64,000 nucleotides of DNA from Gaoshiqia sediminis (GCF_025907915.1 NZ_JAPAAF010000002.1:124001-188000); one strand, 5' to 3'; shown: positions 8,217 to 18,084, counted from the first letter of the stretch. Numbers and translations are program-made. Notes: a model not told the origin generated them from the sequence alone.

Positions 8217-8824
8217 AAAAACTTGTTGGCATAACCTGTTTGTTGCTGGCGGTTTTGGCCGTGAGCGCCCAGCGTTTCGATGCCGGTATGCTGGCTGGCC
8301 TGAATGCCTCGCAGGTAGAGGGCGATTTCACGAAAGGCTACCATAAGCCTGGCTTTGTGGCCGGACTTTTTGTGCAAACCAACCTCTCTCGCACCGTGTT
8401 CGCGGCCATGGAAATGAAATATGCTCAAAAGGGCAGTCGCAAAAGCCCAGATAAAGATGAACCGGAATTGGAAAAATACATCATGCGCCTCGGTTACGTT
8501 GATTTGCCGGTTTATCTGGGTTTTCGCACCAACGAAACCCTTTCCGTTATCGTCGGGCTTTCGGCCGGTTACCTGGTCAGCAGCGGCGAGTACAACAATT
8601 ACGGTCTGTTCCCCGAAGAAGACCGGCATCCGTTCAATGAGTTCGACTTTCAGGCACTGCTGGGCGCCCGCTACGAAATCGCCGACCGGCTTTCGTTCGA
8701 TTTGCGGCTGGCCTATTCTTTTATGCCGATCCGTGATTTGAACGGCGATGTGCTTTGGTACTGGTGGGACGACCAGTACAATAAGGTGATCACCTCCGGA
8801 TTGTATTATCGTTTCGGGAAATAG
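8213..8824 (+). CDS. Small outer-membrane beta-barrel protein (PorT-like)
   Basis: A 203-residue protein with a signal peptide (MKKLVGITCLLLAVLAVSAQ, cut after about 20) and a pattern of amphipathic strands (GMLAGLNASQV, FVAGLFVQTNL, VFAAMEMKYAQKG) ending in YYRFGK, as in the PorT family of outer-membrane barrels. It starts inside the stop of the sirtuin gene, so the two are translationally coupled although no functional link is evident. Family members have no single known role. Confidence 0.75.
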   Translation: MKKLVGITCLLLAVLAVSAQRFDAGMLAGLNASQVEGDFTKGYHKPGFVAGLFVQTNLSRTVFAAMEMKYAQKGSRKSPDKDEPELEKYIMRLGYVDLPVYLGFRTNETLSVIVGLSAGYLVSSGEYNNYGLFPEEDRHPFNEFDFQALLGARYEIADRLSFDLRLAYSFMPIRDLNGDVLWYWWDDQYNKVITSGLYYRFGK

Positions 8825-9054
8825 TTACCGGCTCAGAGAGTTTGTTTACCTCAGGTTAACTTCCTCTTGCCGATTTTCAGACAAATTGATTTTGTTTGTA
8901 ATCATCATGAAATCAAAAATTTGTAAGATTGCATTCCGAAAAAGGCCATGAATCTTATCTGCGGAATACTTCCTAGTGATGAATATTTCGGGGGATAATT
9001 ATTTTACAAATAGATATGGCCCAAAGGCAAATATCAACCAATCAGCACACAACA

Positions 9055-11409
9055 ATGTTCAGAAAACTACTTTTCTTACTGGCTTTCTGCCAAAGCTCGG
9101 CCGGAATTACGTTTGCTTCGCCCGGCGAGGATGGCAGATCGGAGCGAAAGATCATCAGCGGCCATATCAAAGATGCTGAAAACGGTGAAACCCTGATTGG
9201 CGCTACCCTTTTTGTTGAGGAGCAAGGAGTGGGCACTGCAAGTAACGAATATGGTTTTTATTCCATCTCACTGTTGCCGGGATCCTACACGCTTTCGTAT
9301 TCATTTATCGGTTATCAGGTGGTTGAAAAGAAAATTGACCTGACTGAAAATACGGTGCTTGAAATTGAACTGACACCGGAAAGCAAAAAGCTTCAGGAGG
9401 TAGTAATCGCTGCCGAAAAGAAAAACAAGAACATCACCCGGGTAGAGATGGGCGTGGAGAAACTTCAACCCAAAGTGATTAAATCGATACCGGCGCTGAT
9501 GGGTGAGGTGGATTTGATTAAGGCGATCCAGTTGTTGCCCGGCGTGCAAACGACCAGCGAAGGAGGCTCAGGATTTAGCGTACGTGGCGGCACCCCCGAC
9601 CAGAACCTGATCCTGCTCGACGAAGCCACTGTTTACAACGCTTCGCACCTGATGGGCTTCTTCTCGGTATTTAACAACGATGCGGTAAACGACCTCAAGC
9701 TGTACAAAGGCGACGTTCCGGCCCAATACGGGGGCCGCCTCTCGTCGTTGCTCGATGTGCGCATGAAAGATGGCAATTCAAAAAAAATTACCGGGGCTGG
9801 CGGAATCGGAAGCATCTCCAGTCGTCTGACGCTGGAAGGCCCCATTGTTAAAGACCGCACAACCTTTCTTTTTTCCGGAAGAAGAACCTACCTCGACTTG
9901 TTTTTACCGCTCTCGGGTGATGAGGATGTGAAGGACAGCAAGCTTTATTTTTACGATGCCAACATGAAGTTCAGTCACCGGTTCAACGAAAACAACCGCC
10001 TGTTTGTGAGCGGCTACCTGGGGCGCGACGTGATGAAAAGCCCCGATTTCAGGATGGGATTTGGCAACCAAACCTTCACTGTTCGCTGGAACCACATCTT
10101 CAGCCCGAAACTTTTTATGAACCTGACCACCGTTTGGAGCCGCTATGATTATGAACTGGGAACGTCGGACGACCGCCCCGAGTCGTGGCTGTGGGAATCG
10201 GACTTGCAGGATGTGGGTCTGAAAGCAGACTTCAGCTATTTCATTCAACCCGAACATTCGCTTCAATTCGGATTACAAAGTTTTTACCACGGTTTCAACC
10301 CCGGTTCGGCCAAAGGTATTGGTAGTCAAACTGTTTTTTCGGAATATACGGTTGAAAAAAACCAGTCGCTGGAACATGCGGGGTACGTGTCGCACCAACT
10401 AAAAATAGGCGAGAAATTAGTAGTGAAATATGGTGTTCGGGCATCGTTGTTCCAAAATATGGGCGAGGCCACGGTTTATCATTTTGATGACAATTTTGAG
10501 TTGACCGATTCTACGACATTTGCAGCAGGCGATATTTACAAAAGCTATTTTGGATTAGAGCCTCGGATTGGTCTTAACCTGATGTTGTCAGAACACGCGT
10601 CTGTAAAGTTCAACTACAACCGCTCACGCCAGTACATTCAGCAGGCTTCCAATTCTACGGCGGGCAGCCCGCTCGATGTTTGGTTCCCGGCCAGCCCGAA
10701 CATCAAACCCCAGGTGGCCGACCAGTATGCCATGGGCTATTTCCGGAATTTTGGGAATGATGTTTTCCAGGCTTCGGTGGAAGCGTACTACAAAGACATG
10801 CGCAACACAATCGACTTTGCCGACCATGCCGAATTGCTACTCAACAAGCAGATGGAAGGAGAGGTGCGTGTAGGTAATTCCAAGGCATATGGGGTTGAAT
10901 TTTTGCTGAAAAAAACTGAAGGCCGCCTGACCGGCTGGCTGGGTTATACCTTGTCGCGAGCTGAACGGACTGTCCCTGGGATTAACGAGGGGAAAACGTA
11001 CGTGGCACCTTTTGATAAACCGCACGATATCAGTTCCGTGCTGAATTACGACCTAAGTAGGCGTGTTTCCTTCTCGGCCAACTGGCTATATGCATCCGGC
11101 CAACCGGTTACCCTGCCGGTTCAGCGCTATGAAATCAACGGAACCATCATCCCTCTTTACTCCGAACGTAATGGCGCCCGTTACGACGATTATCACCGGC
11201 TCGACCTTTCGCTCACCCTTCGCGGGCGCAACAAACGAAACCGGCCCTGGAGCGGCGAGTGGGTTTTCTCGGCCTACAACGTGTACAACCGGAAAAACAC
11301 CTGGGTGCTCAACTTCAAACAAGATGAGGAAGATCCGCGCGAAACTTACGCTGAGAAAACATATCTGTTCCCCATTGTGCCTTCAGTTACGTACAACTTC
11401 AAATTCTGA
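9055..11409 (+). CDS. TonB-dependent receptor with CarboxypepD-regulatory-like N-domain
   Basis: A TonB-gated outer-membrane transporter of about 784 residues. An in-frame ATG at 9016 would add 13 polar residues; I prefer 9055 because the signal peptide (MFRKLLFLLAFCQSS) begins there. A carboxypeptidase-D-like fold follows (ISGHIKDAENGETLIGATL, residues ~33-110), then the plug (LLPGVQTTSEGGSGFSVRGG, LDEATVYNASHL) and a 22-strand barrel ending in YNFKF. It overlaps a DUF4249 lipoprotein gene by one base (TGATG). This pair recurs in Bacteroidota and is probably a receptor with its surface partner; the ligand is unknown. Confidence 0.88.
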   Translation: MFRKLLFLLAFCQSSAGITFASPGEDGRSERKIISGHIKDAENGETLIGATLFVEEQGVGTASNEYGFYSISLLPGSYTLSYSFIGYQVVEKKIDLTENTVLEIELTPESKKLQEVVIAAEKKNKNITRVEMGVEKLQPKVIKSIPALMGEVDLIKAIQLLPGVQTTSEGGSGFSVRGGTPDQNLILLDEATVYNASHLMGFFSVFNNDAVNDLKLYKGDVPAQYGGRLSSLLDVRMKDGNSKKITGAGGIGSISSRLTLEGPIVKDRTTFLFSGRRTYLDLFLPLSGDEDVKDSKLYFYDANMKFSHRFNENNRLFVSGYLGRDVMKSPDFRMGFGNQTFTVRWNHIFSPKLFMNLTTVWSRYDYELGTSDDRPESWLWESDLQDVGLKADFSYFIQPEHSLQFGLQSFYHGFNPGSAKGIGSQTVFSEYTVEKNQSLEHAGYVSHQLKIGEKLVVKYGVRASLFQNMGEATVYHFDDNFELTDSTTFAAGDIYKSYFGLEPRIGLNLMLSEHASVKFNYNRSRQYIQQASNSTAGSPLDVWFPASPNIKPQVADQYAMGYFRNFGNDVFQASVEAYYKDMRNTIDFADHAELLLNKQMEGEVRVGNSKAYGVEFLLKKTEGRLTGWLGYTLSRAERTVPGINEGKTYVAPFDKPHDISSVLNYDLSRRVSFSANWLYASGQPVTLPVQRYEINGTIIPLYSERNGARYDDYHRLDLSLTLRGRNKRNRPWSGEWVFSAYNVYNRKNTWVLNFKQDEEDPRETYAEKTYLFPIVPSVTYNFKF

Positions 11410-12299
11410 TGACCATGAAATATTTAAAATACTTTTTCCCTGCTGTTTTAGCCGCCCTATTTTCGGCCTGTACCGAACGGGTTGAAATTGACCTGAAAGA
11501 GGCCGGTGAACCCAAGCTGGTTGTTTTTGCCGAAATTACCAACGAACGTAAGGCCCATGCCTTGTACCTTTCGAGGTCGGTACCATATTTTTATAACCAG
11601 GAAGGCCCGGTTGTTGCAGGGGCTACTGTCCGGATCAGCGATGGAACAAACACTACACAGCTAACTGAAGATATTACTCAACCCGGAGTTTATCTTACTC
11701 CGGAAGATTTTGCCGGCATTCCGGGTTTTACTTACCGGCTGACCATTGAAGATGTAGATGTAAACGACGATGGTATTGCCGAAACCTATTCTGCCGAAAC
11801 GGAGATGAAAAACACAGTTCCGGTTGAACACATCACGGTAATTTATAACAGTCGGTGGGATGGCTGGGAAGTGAAACTTTATGCCCTTGAGCCGGGCGAA
11901 ACCACCGATTATTACCTGTTTAAGGTATATAAAAACGGGGTGTTATACACGGATACCATCGATAACTACTGGACAACCGATGATAAATTCTTTAACGGGA
12001 ACAAGATTGATGGGCCAATTGTCCAGTATTTTGACGAGGAAAAGGGAGAAATTGTGAATCCTGGGGATATGGTTACCCTCGAAATGGCGGGAATCACCAA
12101 AGAATACTACGAATTTATTAATGCCTTGCAACAGGAGGTGAATGAGAAGATCCCGCTTTTCAGCGGACCTGCTGCCAACCTGAAAGGAAACATCAGCAAC
12201 GGGGCGCTGGGCTTTTTTGCGGTGATGCCCACTTCCCGCGGATCGACTGTTTACCGTGGCGAGGGGCTCCCGCAAGCTGTTACTGTAACGAATAATTGA
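11409..12299 (+). CDS. DUF4249 lipoprotein, partner of TonB receptor
   Basis: A 296-residue lipoprotein with signal peptide and lipobox (LAALFSAC, Cys near residue 21), followed by TERVEIDLKEAGEPKLVVFAEI, the usual start of DUF4249. An Ig-like strand pattern follows (GATVRISDGTN, PGVYLTPEDFAG, GFTYRLTIED). DUF4249 genes nearly always follow a TonB receptor with a CarboxypepD-like domain, as here, and probably sit on the outer membrane as accessory to uptake. Start overlaps the receptor stop; an ATG two codons downstream is also possible. Confidence 0.85.
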   Translation: MTMKYLKYFFPAVLAALFSACTERVEIDLKEAGEPKLVVFAEITNERKAHALYLSRSVPYFYNQEGPVVAGATVRISDGTNTTQLTEDITQPGVYLTPEDFAGIPGFTYRLTIEDVDVNDDGIAETYSAETEMKNTVPVEHITVIYNSRWDGWEVKLYALEPGETTDYYLFKVYKNGVLYTDTIDNYWTTDDKFFNGNKIDGPIVQYFDEEKGEIVNPGDMVTLEMAGITKEYYEFINALQQEVNEKIPLFSGPAANLKGNISNGALGFFAVMPTSRGSTVYRGEGLPQAVTVTNN

Positions 12300-12314
12300 T
12301 CAAAATTAGTTTTT

Positions 12315-13013
12315 TTAGGCAATGGCCAAAGTGAGGATGCTGACCTTGGCCTGGCAGCTTTTGTGAATCGCATGGGCACAGGCTTCCAGGGTAGAACCGG
12401 TTGTCACCACATCATCGACTAAGATGATATGTTTGTCTTCAAAAACCGACGGATCGGCCACTTCAAAAATGCCGTCCACGTTTTGCCAGCGTTCAAAGCG
12501 CGACTTTCGGGTTTGGGTAGCCGTAAAAACAACCCGCTTTAGGTTGGTTGTATCCACCGGTACTTGGAATGCTTTTGAAAGGCCAAGTGCGATGTGGTAA
12601 CTTTGGTTGTAGCCCCGTTTGCGTTCCTTTTTCGGGTGAAGGGGCACCGGACAAATCAGGTCGATATCCGCAAATTCGCCTGCCTGCTGCAGTTCGCATC
12701 CAAAGCGTTCACCCATTAATTCACCGATTTCCTTCAAACCACGGTATTTCAGCTGGTGCAGTATTTTTTGGTAGTTGCTGCCTTTTCGAAATTCGAAGTA
12801 GGCGCAGGCACGCTCAATGGGTACGCGTCCGTAAAAAAGTTGCTCCATGCTGTTATCTGGATGGCGGTGGTGATTGGTGCGTGGCATATGCAGCAGACAC
12901 GACAGGCAAAAGTGCCGCTCGTCGCGAATCAACTTACAGCCGCAAACCACACAAATCCGCGGGAAAAGCAGCTCCAGAAAATGATGAAAGATTTGACTGG
13001 CAGGTTCTTTCAT
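12315..13013 (-). CDS. comF: ComF-family protein (phosphoribosyltransferase-like)
   Basis: A 232-residue cytoplasmic protein. The N-terminus carries a four-cysteine zinc site (CVVCG and CLSCL, residues ~20-40). The C-terminal half is a type I phosphoribosyltransferase fold with the PRPP loop ILVDDVVTTGSTLEAC and the conserved CPVPLHPKKERKRGYNQ. In naturally competent bacteria ComF helps take up single-stranded DNA; in most Bacteroidota its role is untested. Convergent with the DUF4249 gene with only 15 bp between stops. Its 5' side borders a long gap. Confidence 0.9.
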   Translation of the reverse strand: MKEPASQIFHHFLELLFPRICVVCGCKLIRDERHFCLSCLLHMPRTNHHRHPDNSMEQLFYGRVPIERACAYFEFRKGSNYQKILHQLKYRGLKEIGELMGERFGCELQQAGEFADIDLICPVPLHPKKERKRGYNQSYHIALGLSKAFQVPVDTTNLKRVVFTATQTRKSRFERWQNVDGIFEVADPSVFEDKHIILVDDVVTTGSTLEACAHAIHKSCQAKVSILTLAIA

Positions 13014-13345
13014 GGTGAATAGACATTTTGTGTGAACGATTTTGACAAATAAAAGATAGTAATTTTATGCTTACTATTTTAATCCTGAGGTAACATCGTT
13101 CGCCGCACTTAACAATTCAATGACACTTTTATAAACAAGCCATAATTTTACGTTGAAATAATGACCGTACTTTCAACCAGTCAATTAAAATGATTGTCAG
13201 ACAGACATCGCCGAAGAATTAAGCCGGTTATTTTTCGTCTAAAATGAGTTGGCTTAAATTCAGTACTTCCCTTCCCCTAAAAGTTTTTCCCAAAGGTTGC
13301 TATTCCCGGCAACCTTTTTTATTGCCCCGCTTTTCCTAATGGATT
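13014..13345. other. Gene-free stretch upstream of comF, holding an orphan terminator
   Basis: No convincing reading frame. The stretch ends in a strong plus-strand hairpin-plus-T terminator (13292-13322) although no plus-strand gene precedes it, so a short non-coding transcript is possible. I found no clear TAnnTTTG box on the plus strand and no resemblance to a known RNA that I can name. Confidence 0.4.
13292..13322 (+). terminator. Orphan intrinsic terminator
   Basis: AAAGGTTGC and GCAACCTTT around the loop TATTCCCG, followed by TTTTATT. No plus-strand gene lies between it and the comF start. Confidence 0.7.
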
Positions 13346-13351
13346 ATGAAA

Positions 13352-13388
13352 GACGAAAGCCTGAAACAGGTTGTCCCAGGCTTTCCGT
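13352..13388 (-). terminator. Terminator hairpin after the M3 peptidase gene
   Basis: GAAAGCCTG (13355-13363) and CAGGCTTTC (13377-13385), extended by ACG/CGT with one bulge. Read on the minus strand it ends the peptidase message; the T-run after it is weak. Confidence 0.5.
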
Positions 13389-13406
13389 TATCGGTCAGTT
13401 TCTTAA

Positions 13407-15512
13407 TTAATTTTTCAAACCGCTCCGTTCCAGCAGGGCATCCACGGTTGGTTTCTGCCCGCGAAAACGGATGTAAAGTTCCATCGGGTGCTCGCTGCCC
13501 CCCTTTTCGAGGATGTTGGTACGAAAGGCATCGGCGGTGGCGCGGTCAAAAATGCCGTGCTTCTTAAATACCGAGAAGGCATCGGCATCCAGCACTTCGG
13601 CCCATTTGTAACTATAGTAACCGGCATCATAGCCACCGGCAAAAATGTGCGAAAACGAGGTGCTCATCAGTGAACCTTCCACGGGGTCGAACAATTCGGT
13701 AGGGGCAAGCGCTTTGGTTTCAAAGTTGCTGACAGGTTCGTCAATCGGCTTTTCCTGAGTGTAGTAGGCCAGGTCGAGCATGCCGAAACTGAGCTGGCGC
13801 TCGGAAAAATAACCAGCTTGGAAATTCTTCGCAGCTACCAGTTTTTGGATCAGCTCTTCGGGCAGTCTTTCGCTGGTTTCGTAATGAACGGCAAAGCGGT
13901 CGAGCCACTCCTTTTCGTAAGCCCAGTTCTCGTGTATTTGCGAGGGCAGCTCTACGAAATCCCAGAACACGCTGGTTCCCGAGGTGCTCCCGTATTGACA
14001 TTGGCTCAGCATGCCGTGCAGCGCATGGCCAAATTCATGCAAAAAGGTAGTCACCTCTTCAAAAGTAATCAGCGATGGCCGGGTTTCGGTTGGTTTGGTA
14101 AAATTACATACAATGCTGACATGCGGCCGAACGTTCCGTCCGTTTTCCATGTACTGGTCATGAAAATCGGTCATCCAGGCGCCCGAGCGTTTCCCGTCGC
14201 GCGGAAAAAAGTCGAGGTACAGCACCGAAATAAAATCGCCGTTTTCGTTATACACTTCGTACGGTCTCAATTCCGGGTGATACACCTGAATGTGGTTATT
14301 TTCGCGGAGCTGCAAACCGTAAAGTTCCCGCGCCAGGTCAAACACGCCGTCAATTACATTTTCTAGTTTGAAATAAGGCTTAACCTCTTCCTCGTTAAAA
14401 CCGTAACGGGCATTTTTCAGTTTTTCGGAATAGTAGCTCCAATCCCATCGCTGAATTTTCCCCTCGAAGCCGTTTTCGTTGGCAAACTGCTGCACTTCGT
14501 TAAATTCGCTTTCGGCAAAAGGGCGCGATGCCGCGTGCAATTCTTTCAGAAAGGCTTCCACTTTTTCGGGCGTTTCGGCCATGCGGCGGGTAAGTTTGAA
14601 GGCGGCATGGTTTGAGTAGCCCAGCATGTTGGCTTTTTCCAGGTTCAGGTCCACCAGTTTTTTGATGATGGCTTTGTTGTCGTACTCATTGCCCTGGTTG
14701 CCTTTGTTGCTGAATGCCCGGAACATCTGCTCCCGCAGTTCGCGGTTATCGGCATATTTCATAAACGGAACGTAGCTGGGATACTGCAAGGTGAAGATCC
14801 AGCCTTCCTTGTTTTTTTGCTTGGCGGTGAGGGCGGCTGCTTCGCGGGCAAATTCGGGCAATCCGGACAAGTCGGCTTCTTTGATGATGTGCAGTTCAAA
14901 CGCGTTGGTTTCGGCCAGCACATTTTGCTGAAACTGTAATCCTAGCTTGCTCAGTTCGGAGGTAATCTCGCGGTATCGAACCTTTTCTGTTTCGCCCAGG
15001 TTGGCCCCGTTGCGCACAAATCCCTGGTAGGTGTTTTCGAGCAGGGTTTGCTGTTCGGGCGAAAGTTGTAACCCTTCGCGCTGGTTATAAACGGCTTTCA
15101 CCCGGGCAAAAAGTTCTTCGTTCAGCGAAATGTCGTTGCTGAACTCCGACAACATCGGGGCAACCTGCTGGGCAATTTGCTGCATCTCATCGCTGGTTTC
15201 GGCCGAATTTAGGTTGAAAAAGATTTTGCGGATGATGCCCAATCGTTTTCCACTATGCTCCATCGCCTCGATGGTATTTTCAAAAGTGGGCACTTGCGGA
15301 TTATCAATTACCGCCTGTATTTCGGCCTTCGCTTCGCGGATAGCTGCCTCGAAGGCGGGAAGATAATGCTCATTCTTTATCCGGTTGAAAGGGGCCGTTT
15401 GGTGAACGGTGCCGAAGGGTTCCAAAAGCGGATTCTTCTTGGTTTCTGCTTGCGTGTTCGTCATCATGATCATCAATAAAAGGGCGCCAATGGCGCCGAA
15501 ACATATTCTCAT
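13407..15512 (-). CDS. dcp: M3-family metallopeptidase (peptidyl-dipeptidase Dcp-like)
   Basis: A 701-residue zinc peptidase. The catalytic motif HEFGHALHGML (HExxH) lies in the last third, after FEEVTTFL, with the downstream Glu in FVELPSQIHENW as third ligand region. N-terminal residues 1-22 look like a signal peptide (IGALLLMIMMTNTQA), so the enzyme is probably periplasmic, unlike the cytoplasmic Dcp of E. coli. Family members release C-terminal dipeptides from short peptides. Length and domain order are normal. Single-gene transcript. Confidence 0.92.
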   Translation of the reverse strand: MRICFGAIGALLLMIMMTNTQAETKKNPLLEPFGTVHQTAPFNRIKNEHYLPAFEAAIREAKAEIQAVIDNPQVPTFENTIEAMEHSGKRLGIIRKIFFNLNSAETSDEMQQIAQQVAPMLSEFSNDISLNEELFARVKAVYNQREGLQLSPEQQTLLENTYQGFVRNGANLGETEKVRYREITSELSKLGLQFQQNVLAETNAFELHIIKEADLSGLPEFAREAAALTAKQKNKEGWIFTLQYPSYVPFMKYADNRELREQMFRAFSNKGNQGNEYDNKAIIKKLVDLNLEKANMLGYSNHAAFKLTRRMAETPEKVEAFLKELHAASRPFAESEFNEVQQFANENGFEGKIQRWDWSYYSEKLKNARYGFNEEEVKPYFKLENVIDGVFDLARELYGLQLRENNHIQVYHPELRPYEVYNENGDFISVLYLDFFPRDGKRSGAWMTDFHDQYMENGRNVRPHVSIVCNFTKPTETRPSLITFEEVTTFLHEFGHALHGMLSQCQYGSTSGTSVFWDFVELPSQIHENWAYEKEWLDRFAVHYETSERLPEELIQKLVAAKNFQAGYFSERQLSFGMLDLAYYTQEKPIDEPVSNFETKALAPTELFDPVEGSLMSTSFSHIFAGGYDAGYYSYKWAEVLDADAFSVFKKHGIFDRATADAFRTNILEKGGSEHPMELYIRFRGQKPTVDALLERSGLKN

Positions 15513-15650
15513 TGCTAATGTTTTAAGTTTTCAGTAATCTTCAAAATAAGTAGTTGTGTGAAGATATGATTACAAAAAACTTACAGTTTTGTTCAAATAA
15601 TGGACTTTCGCTCTGATGGATCGCTGGAAAGTAGCCAGGTTGAGCAGCGA

Positions 15651-16235
15651 TTATTTCTTGGGTTTTCGTTTCTTCTTCTCCACCGACCAGCCAAACTTTC
15701 CGATCGGATCGCCTACCTTGAAATAGTGTCCGTGCGAGTAACAAATCGGGTCGGCTTTTTTCAGGCTGAAAGCGCCGGTTTCGGGGTCGATATAGCGGTC
15801 GTCGGCTATCACGTTTACCACCTCCGAAATGAACATGTGGTGCGTTCCCAACTCCACGATTTCCTTCACTTTACACTCAATGCTGATAGGCGCCTCGGCT
15901 ACAATCGGCGCTTTCACCACGCTGGCCGGGGCCGGGGTGATTCCCATCTCTTTCCATTTATCGTAGTTGGCCCCCGAGCGCACCCCGCACCAGTCGGTAG
16001 CGCGTGCCAGTTCCTCGGTGGTGAGGTTGATCACGTACTCGCCCGTACGTTTAATAATCTCGTACGAGTGGCGCGAAGGCCGCACTGAAATGTAGCACAT
16101 GGGCGGATCGCTGCAAATGGTGCCTGTCCATGCGATAGTAATCAGGTTGTATTCGTCGGGGGTTTCGCCGCAGCTGACCAGGACGGCCGGTAGCGGATAA
16201 ACCATCGTACCAGGTTTCCAATTTATTTTTGCCAT
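15651..16235 (-). CDS. Flavin reductase family protein (FMN-binding split barrel)
   Basis: A 194-residue cytoplasmic protein of the flavin-reductase-like domain family. Visible marks are VYPLPAVLVSCGE, NLITIAWTGTICSDPPMCYISVRPSRHSYEII and EYVINLTTEE, all typical of FMN-binding split barrels related to Ferribase/HpaC-type reductases. The C-terminus is a basic tail (EKKKRKPKK). Physiological partner unknown. A TAnnTTTG box stands 27 bp upstream of the ATG. The start places the conserved KPGTMVYPLP right after the N-terminus. Confidence 0.9.
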   Translation of the reverse strand: MAKINWKPGTMVYPLPAVLVSCGETPDEYNLITIAWTGTICSDPPMCYISVRPSRHSYEIIKRTGEYVINLTTEELARATDWCGVRSGANYDKWKEMGITPAPASVVKAPIVAEAPISIECKVKEIVELGTHHMFISEVVNVIADDRYIDPETGAFSLKKADPICYSHGHYFKVGDPIGKFGWSVEKKKRKPKK

Positions 16236-16261
16236 GTTTGTTTGTCGTTTTCAGATGCGTA

Positions 16262-16269
16262 CAAAAGTA
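16262..16269 (-). promoter_or_regulatory. -7 box of the flavin reductase gene
   Basis: TACTTTTG on the minus strand fits TAnnTTTG and predicts a leader of about 20 nt before the ATG at 16235. Confidence 0.5.
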
Positions 16270-16442
16270 TAAAAACTCTGGGGAGAGGAAAACGGGGCCG
16301 CATCCTCTTGTTTCATTCCGTTTCATTTATTACCAAGGAAATCGAGATAAACTGATTTCTTTATGCGGGTACAAAACAGAACAGAATAGAATTTCTTTTT
16401 TCAGATAAAAATTCATATTATTGCTTAAATTGAACAACTCTT

Positions 16443-17009
16443 ATGGCTGTTTCAAAATATATCCATCAAAGTCTGGAAAACAGATCTTCATTTGAGGCGT
16501 TTTTTAAGAGGAATTACCATCTATCGTGTCTGGTTGCTTTGCGGTATGTTAGAAACGAACAAGAAGCAGAGGACATTGTCCAGGAGACTTTTCTCCACTT
16601 GTGGCAGAAAAGGGCCGACTTAAAAATTCAGAAAAACTTAAAGAATTATTTGCTCCATGCGGTAAAAAACCGGAGCATCAATTATCTGCACCGGGGAAAA
16701 CATTTTGATGATTTGCCTGACAGTAACCTTCTTACCAACCTGAATGAGGATCCCGATGAAGCATTTTCGGAAGAAGAGCTGGCCGTACAAATTGCCTCAT
16801 CTATTGACGCGCTGCCCAATCAGTGTAAAAAAATATTCCTTTTGGCCTATAACGATCACCTCACTTACGATCAAATTGCGTCAACATTAAACCTCTCTAA
16901 AAATACCATCAAAACACAAATGGGGATTGCCTATAAAATCCTTAGGGAACGGTTAAGAAATTATTTTATAAATCTTTTTGCCTTGTCATTCAGACGATTA
17001 TTCAAATAA
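16443..17009 (+). CDS. ECF-type RNA polymerase sigma-70 factor
   Basis: A 188-residue ECF sigma factor. Region 2 is visible as FEAFFKRNYHLSCLVALRYV...EDIVQETFLHLWQ (residues ~18-57) and region 4 as LPNQCKKIFLLAYNDHLTYDQIASTLNLSKNTIKTQMGIAYKIL. The sequence matches the family expanded in Bacteroidota that is paired with FecR anti-sigma factors and SusC/D receptors. The anti-sigma gene follows about 115 bp downstream and the receptor genes after it, so this factor probably turns on the SusCD genes when substrate is bound at the outer membrane. Confidence 0.92.
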   Translation: MAVSKYIHQSLENRSSFEAFFKRNYHLSCLVALRYVRNEQEAEDIVQETFLHLWQKRADLKIQKNLKNYLLHAVKNRSINYLHRGKHFDDLPDSNLLTNLNEDPDEAFSEEELAVQIASSIDALPNQCKKIFLLAYNDHLTYDQIASTLNLSKNTIKTQMGIAYKILRERLRNYFINLFALSFRRLFK

Positions 17010-17123
17010 TACAGATTGATTTGCCCCATTCGGGAGCATTTCGGGGTACTTTTTTCAAAAAAATCCAAAATTGGCTTCACCCTTGTCCATCATTCCGGTG
17101 TCATAAATGAAAACACTTTGAAA

Positions 17124-18080
17124 ATGGGGCAAGATAAATGGGAAACATGGGCATCTGTTTTGCACGGAGAGGCCACTGAGCCGGAAGGGGCTCACATGGA
17201 TGCAGAAAGCGAGAAAGACTTGAAGGCTGCACACCGGATTTTTAATGCCCGGGAAAAAGTTGGTTTAGTCATGAAACTGAAATCTCCGGATGATGCCTGG
17301 ACTGAAATAAAAGGGAACCTATATTCATCCCATACACGCTGGATAGAATTTTCAAAATATGCCGCTATCTTTTTACTCTCACTTTTAATTACCGGAAGCG
17401 CCTTTTGGTCTATAAATTCGCGGCAGAAGTTGGATGACCAATTTGCCAGTATCTCCGCTCCCAACGGGCAGATAACGAATGTAACCCTATTCGATGGCAC
17501 AAACGTTTGGCTTAATGCCGGATCGACCTTAACGTATAAGCAGTCCTTTAATAACGATAACCGGGAAGTTATCCTGGAAGGAGAAGCGCTCTTTAACGTC
17601 ACAAAAAATGAGAAAATTCCCTTTATTGTTCATGCCGGAGATGCGCAGGTTAAGGTCTTTGGAACTCAGTTCAACGTCAAAGCGTATAGAAATGACATGA
17701 AAATAGAAACTGTTCTGATCGAAGGAGAAGTTCAATTTAGTTCCAACCAGCAGTCGGTGATGATGAATCCGGGAGAATTGGTGCTTTTCGAGAAAAGCTC
17801 TGGAAATTTGGTTAGAAACAGGGTTAACACCGAAGAATACACCTCTTGGAAAGGCGGGAAAATCTATTTCAACAACGAAACCCTTCACAGCCTTGCACAG
17901 CAACTTGAGCGCTGGTACGAAGTGAAAATTTCTTTTCAGGATGAACGGATTAAGTCCTTTCGGTTTTCCGGCGTAATCAACAAAGAAAGATCGCTGGAAT
18001 ATACATTGAACATTATCGAGGAAATCAATAAGATAAAATTTGAATTTAACCAGGATTATGTCCTTGTGAAAGAAAAATAA
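17124..18080 (+). CDS. FecR-family anti-sigma factor
   Basis: An inner-membrane regulator of about 318 residues. The reading frame is open from 17016, but ATG 17124 (MGQDKWETWASVLHGEATEPE) fits the usual start of the cytoplasmic sigma-binding part. One membrane helix (YAAIFLLSLLITGSAFW) is followed by the FecR domain (SAPNGQITNVTLFDGTNVWLNAGS; GEALFNVT; PFIVHAGDAQVKVFGTQFNVKAY) and the C-terminal DUF4974-like segment that contacts the receptor N-domain. It would hold the preceding sigma factor inactive until SusC signals. A hairpin separates it from susC. Confidence 0.88.
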   Translation: MGQDKWETWASVLHGEATEPEGAHMDAESEKDLKAAHRIFNAREKVGLVMKLKSPDDAWTEIKGNLYSSHTRWIEFSKYAAIFLLSLLITGSAFWSINSRQKLDDQFASISAPNGQITNVTLFDGTNVWLNAGSTLTYKQSFNNDNREVILEGEALFNVTKNEKIPFIVHAGDAQVKVFGTQFNVKAYRNDMKIETVLIEGEVQFSSNQQSVMMNPGELVLFEKSSGNLVRNRVNTEEYTSWKGGKIYFNNETLHSLAQQLERWYEVKISFQDERIKSFRFSGVINKERSLEYTLNIIEEINKIKFEFNQDYVLVKEK

Positions 18081-18084
18081 AAGA

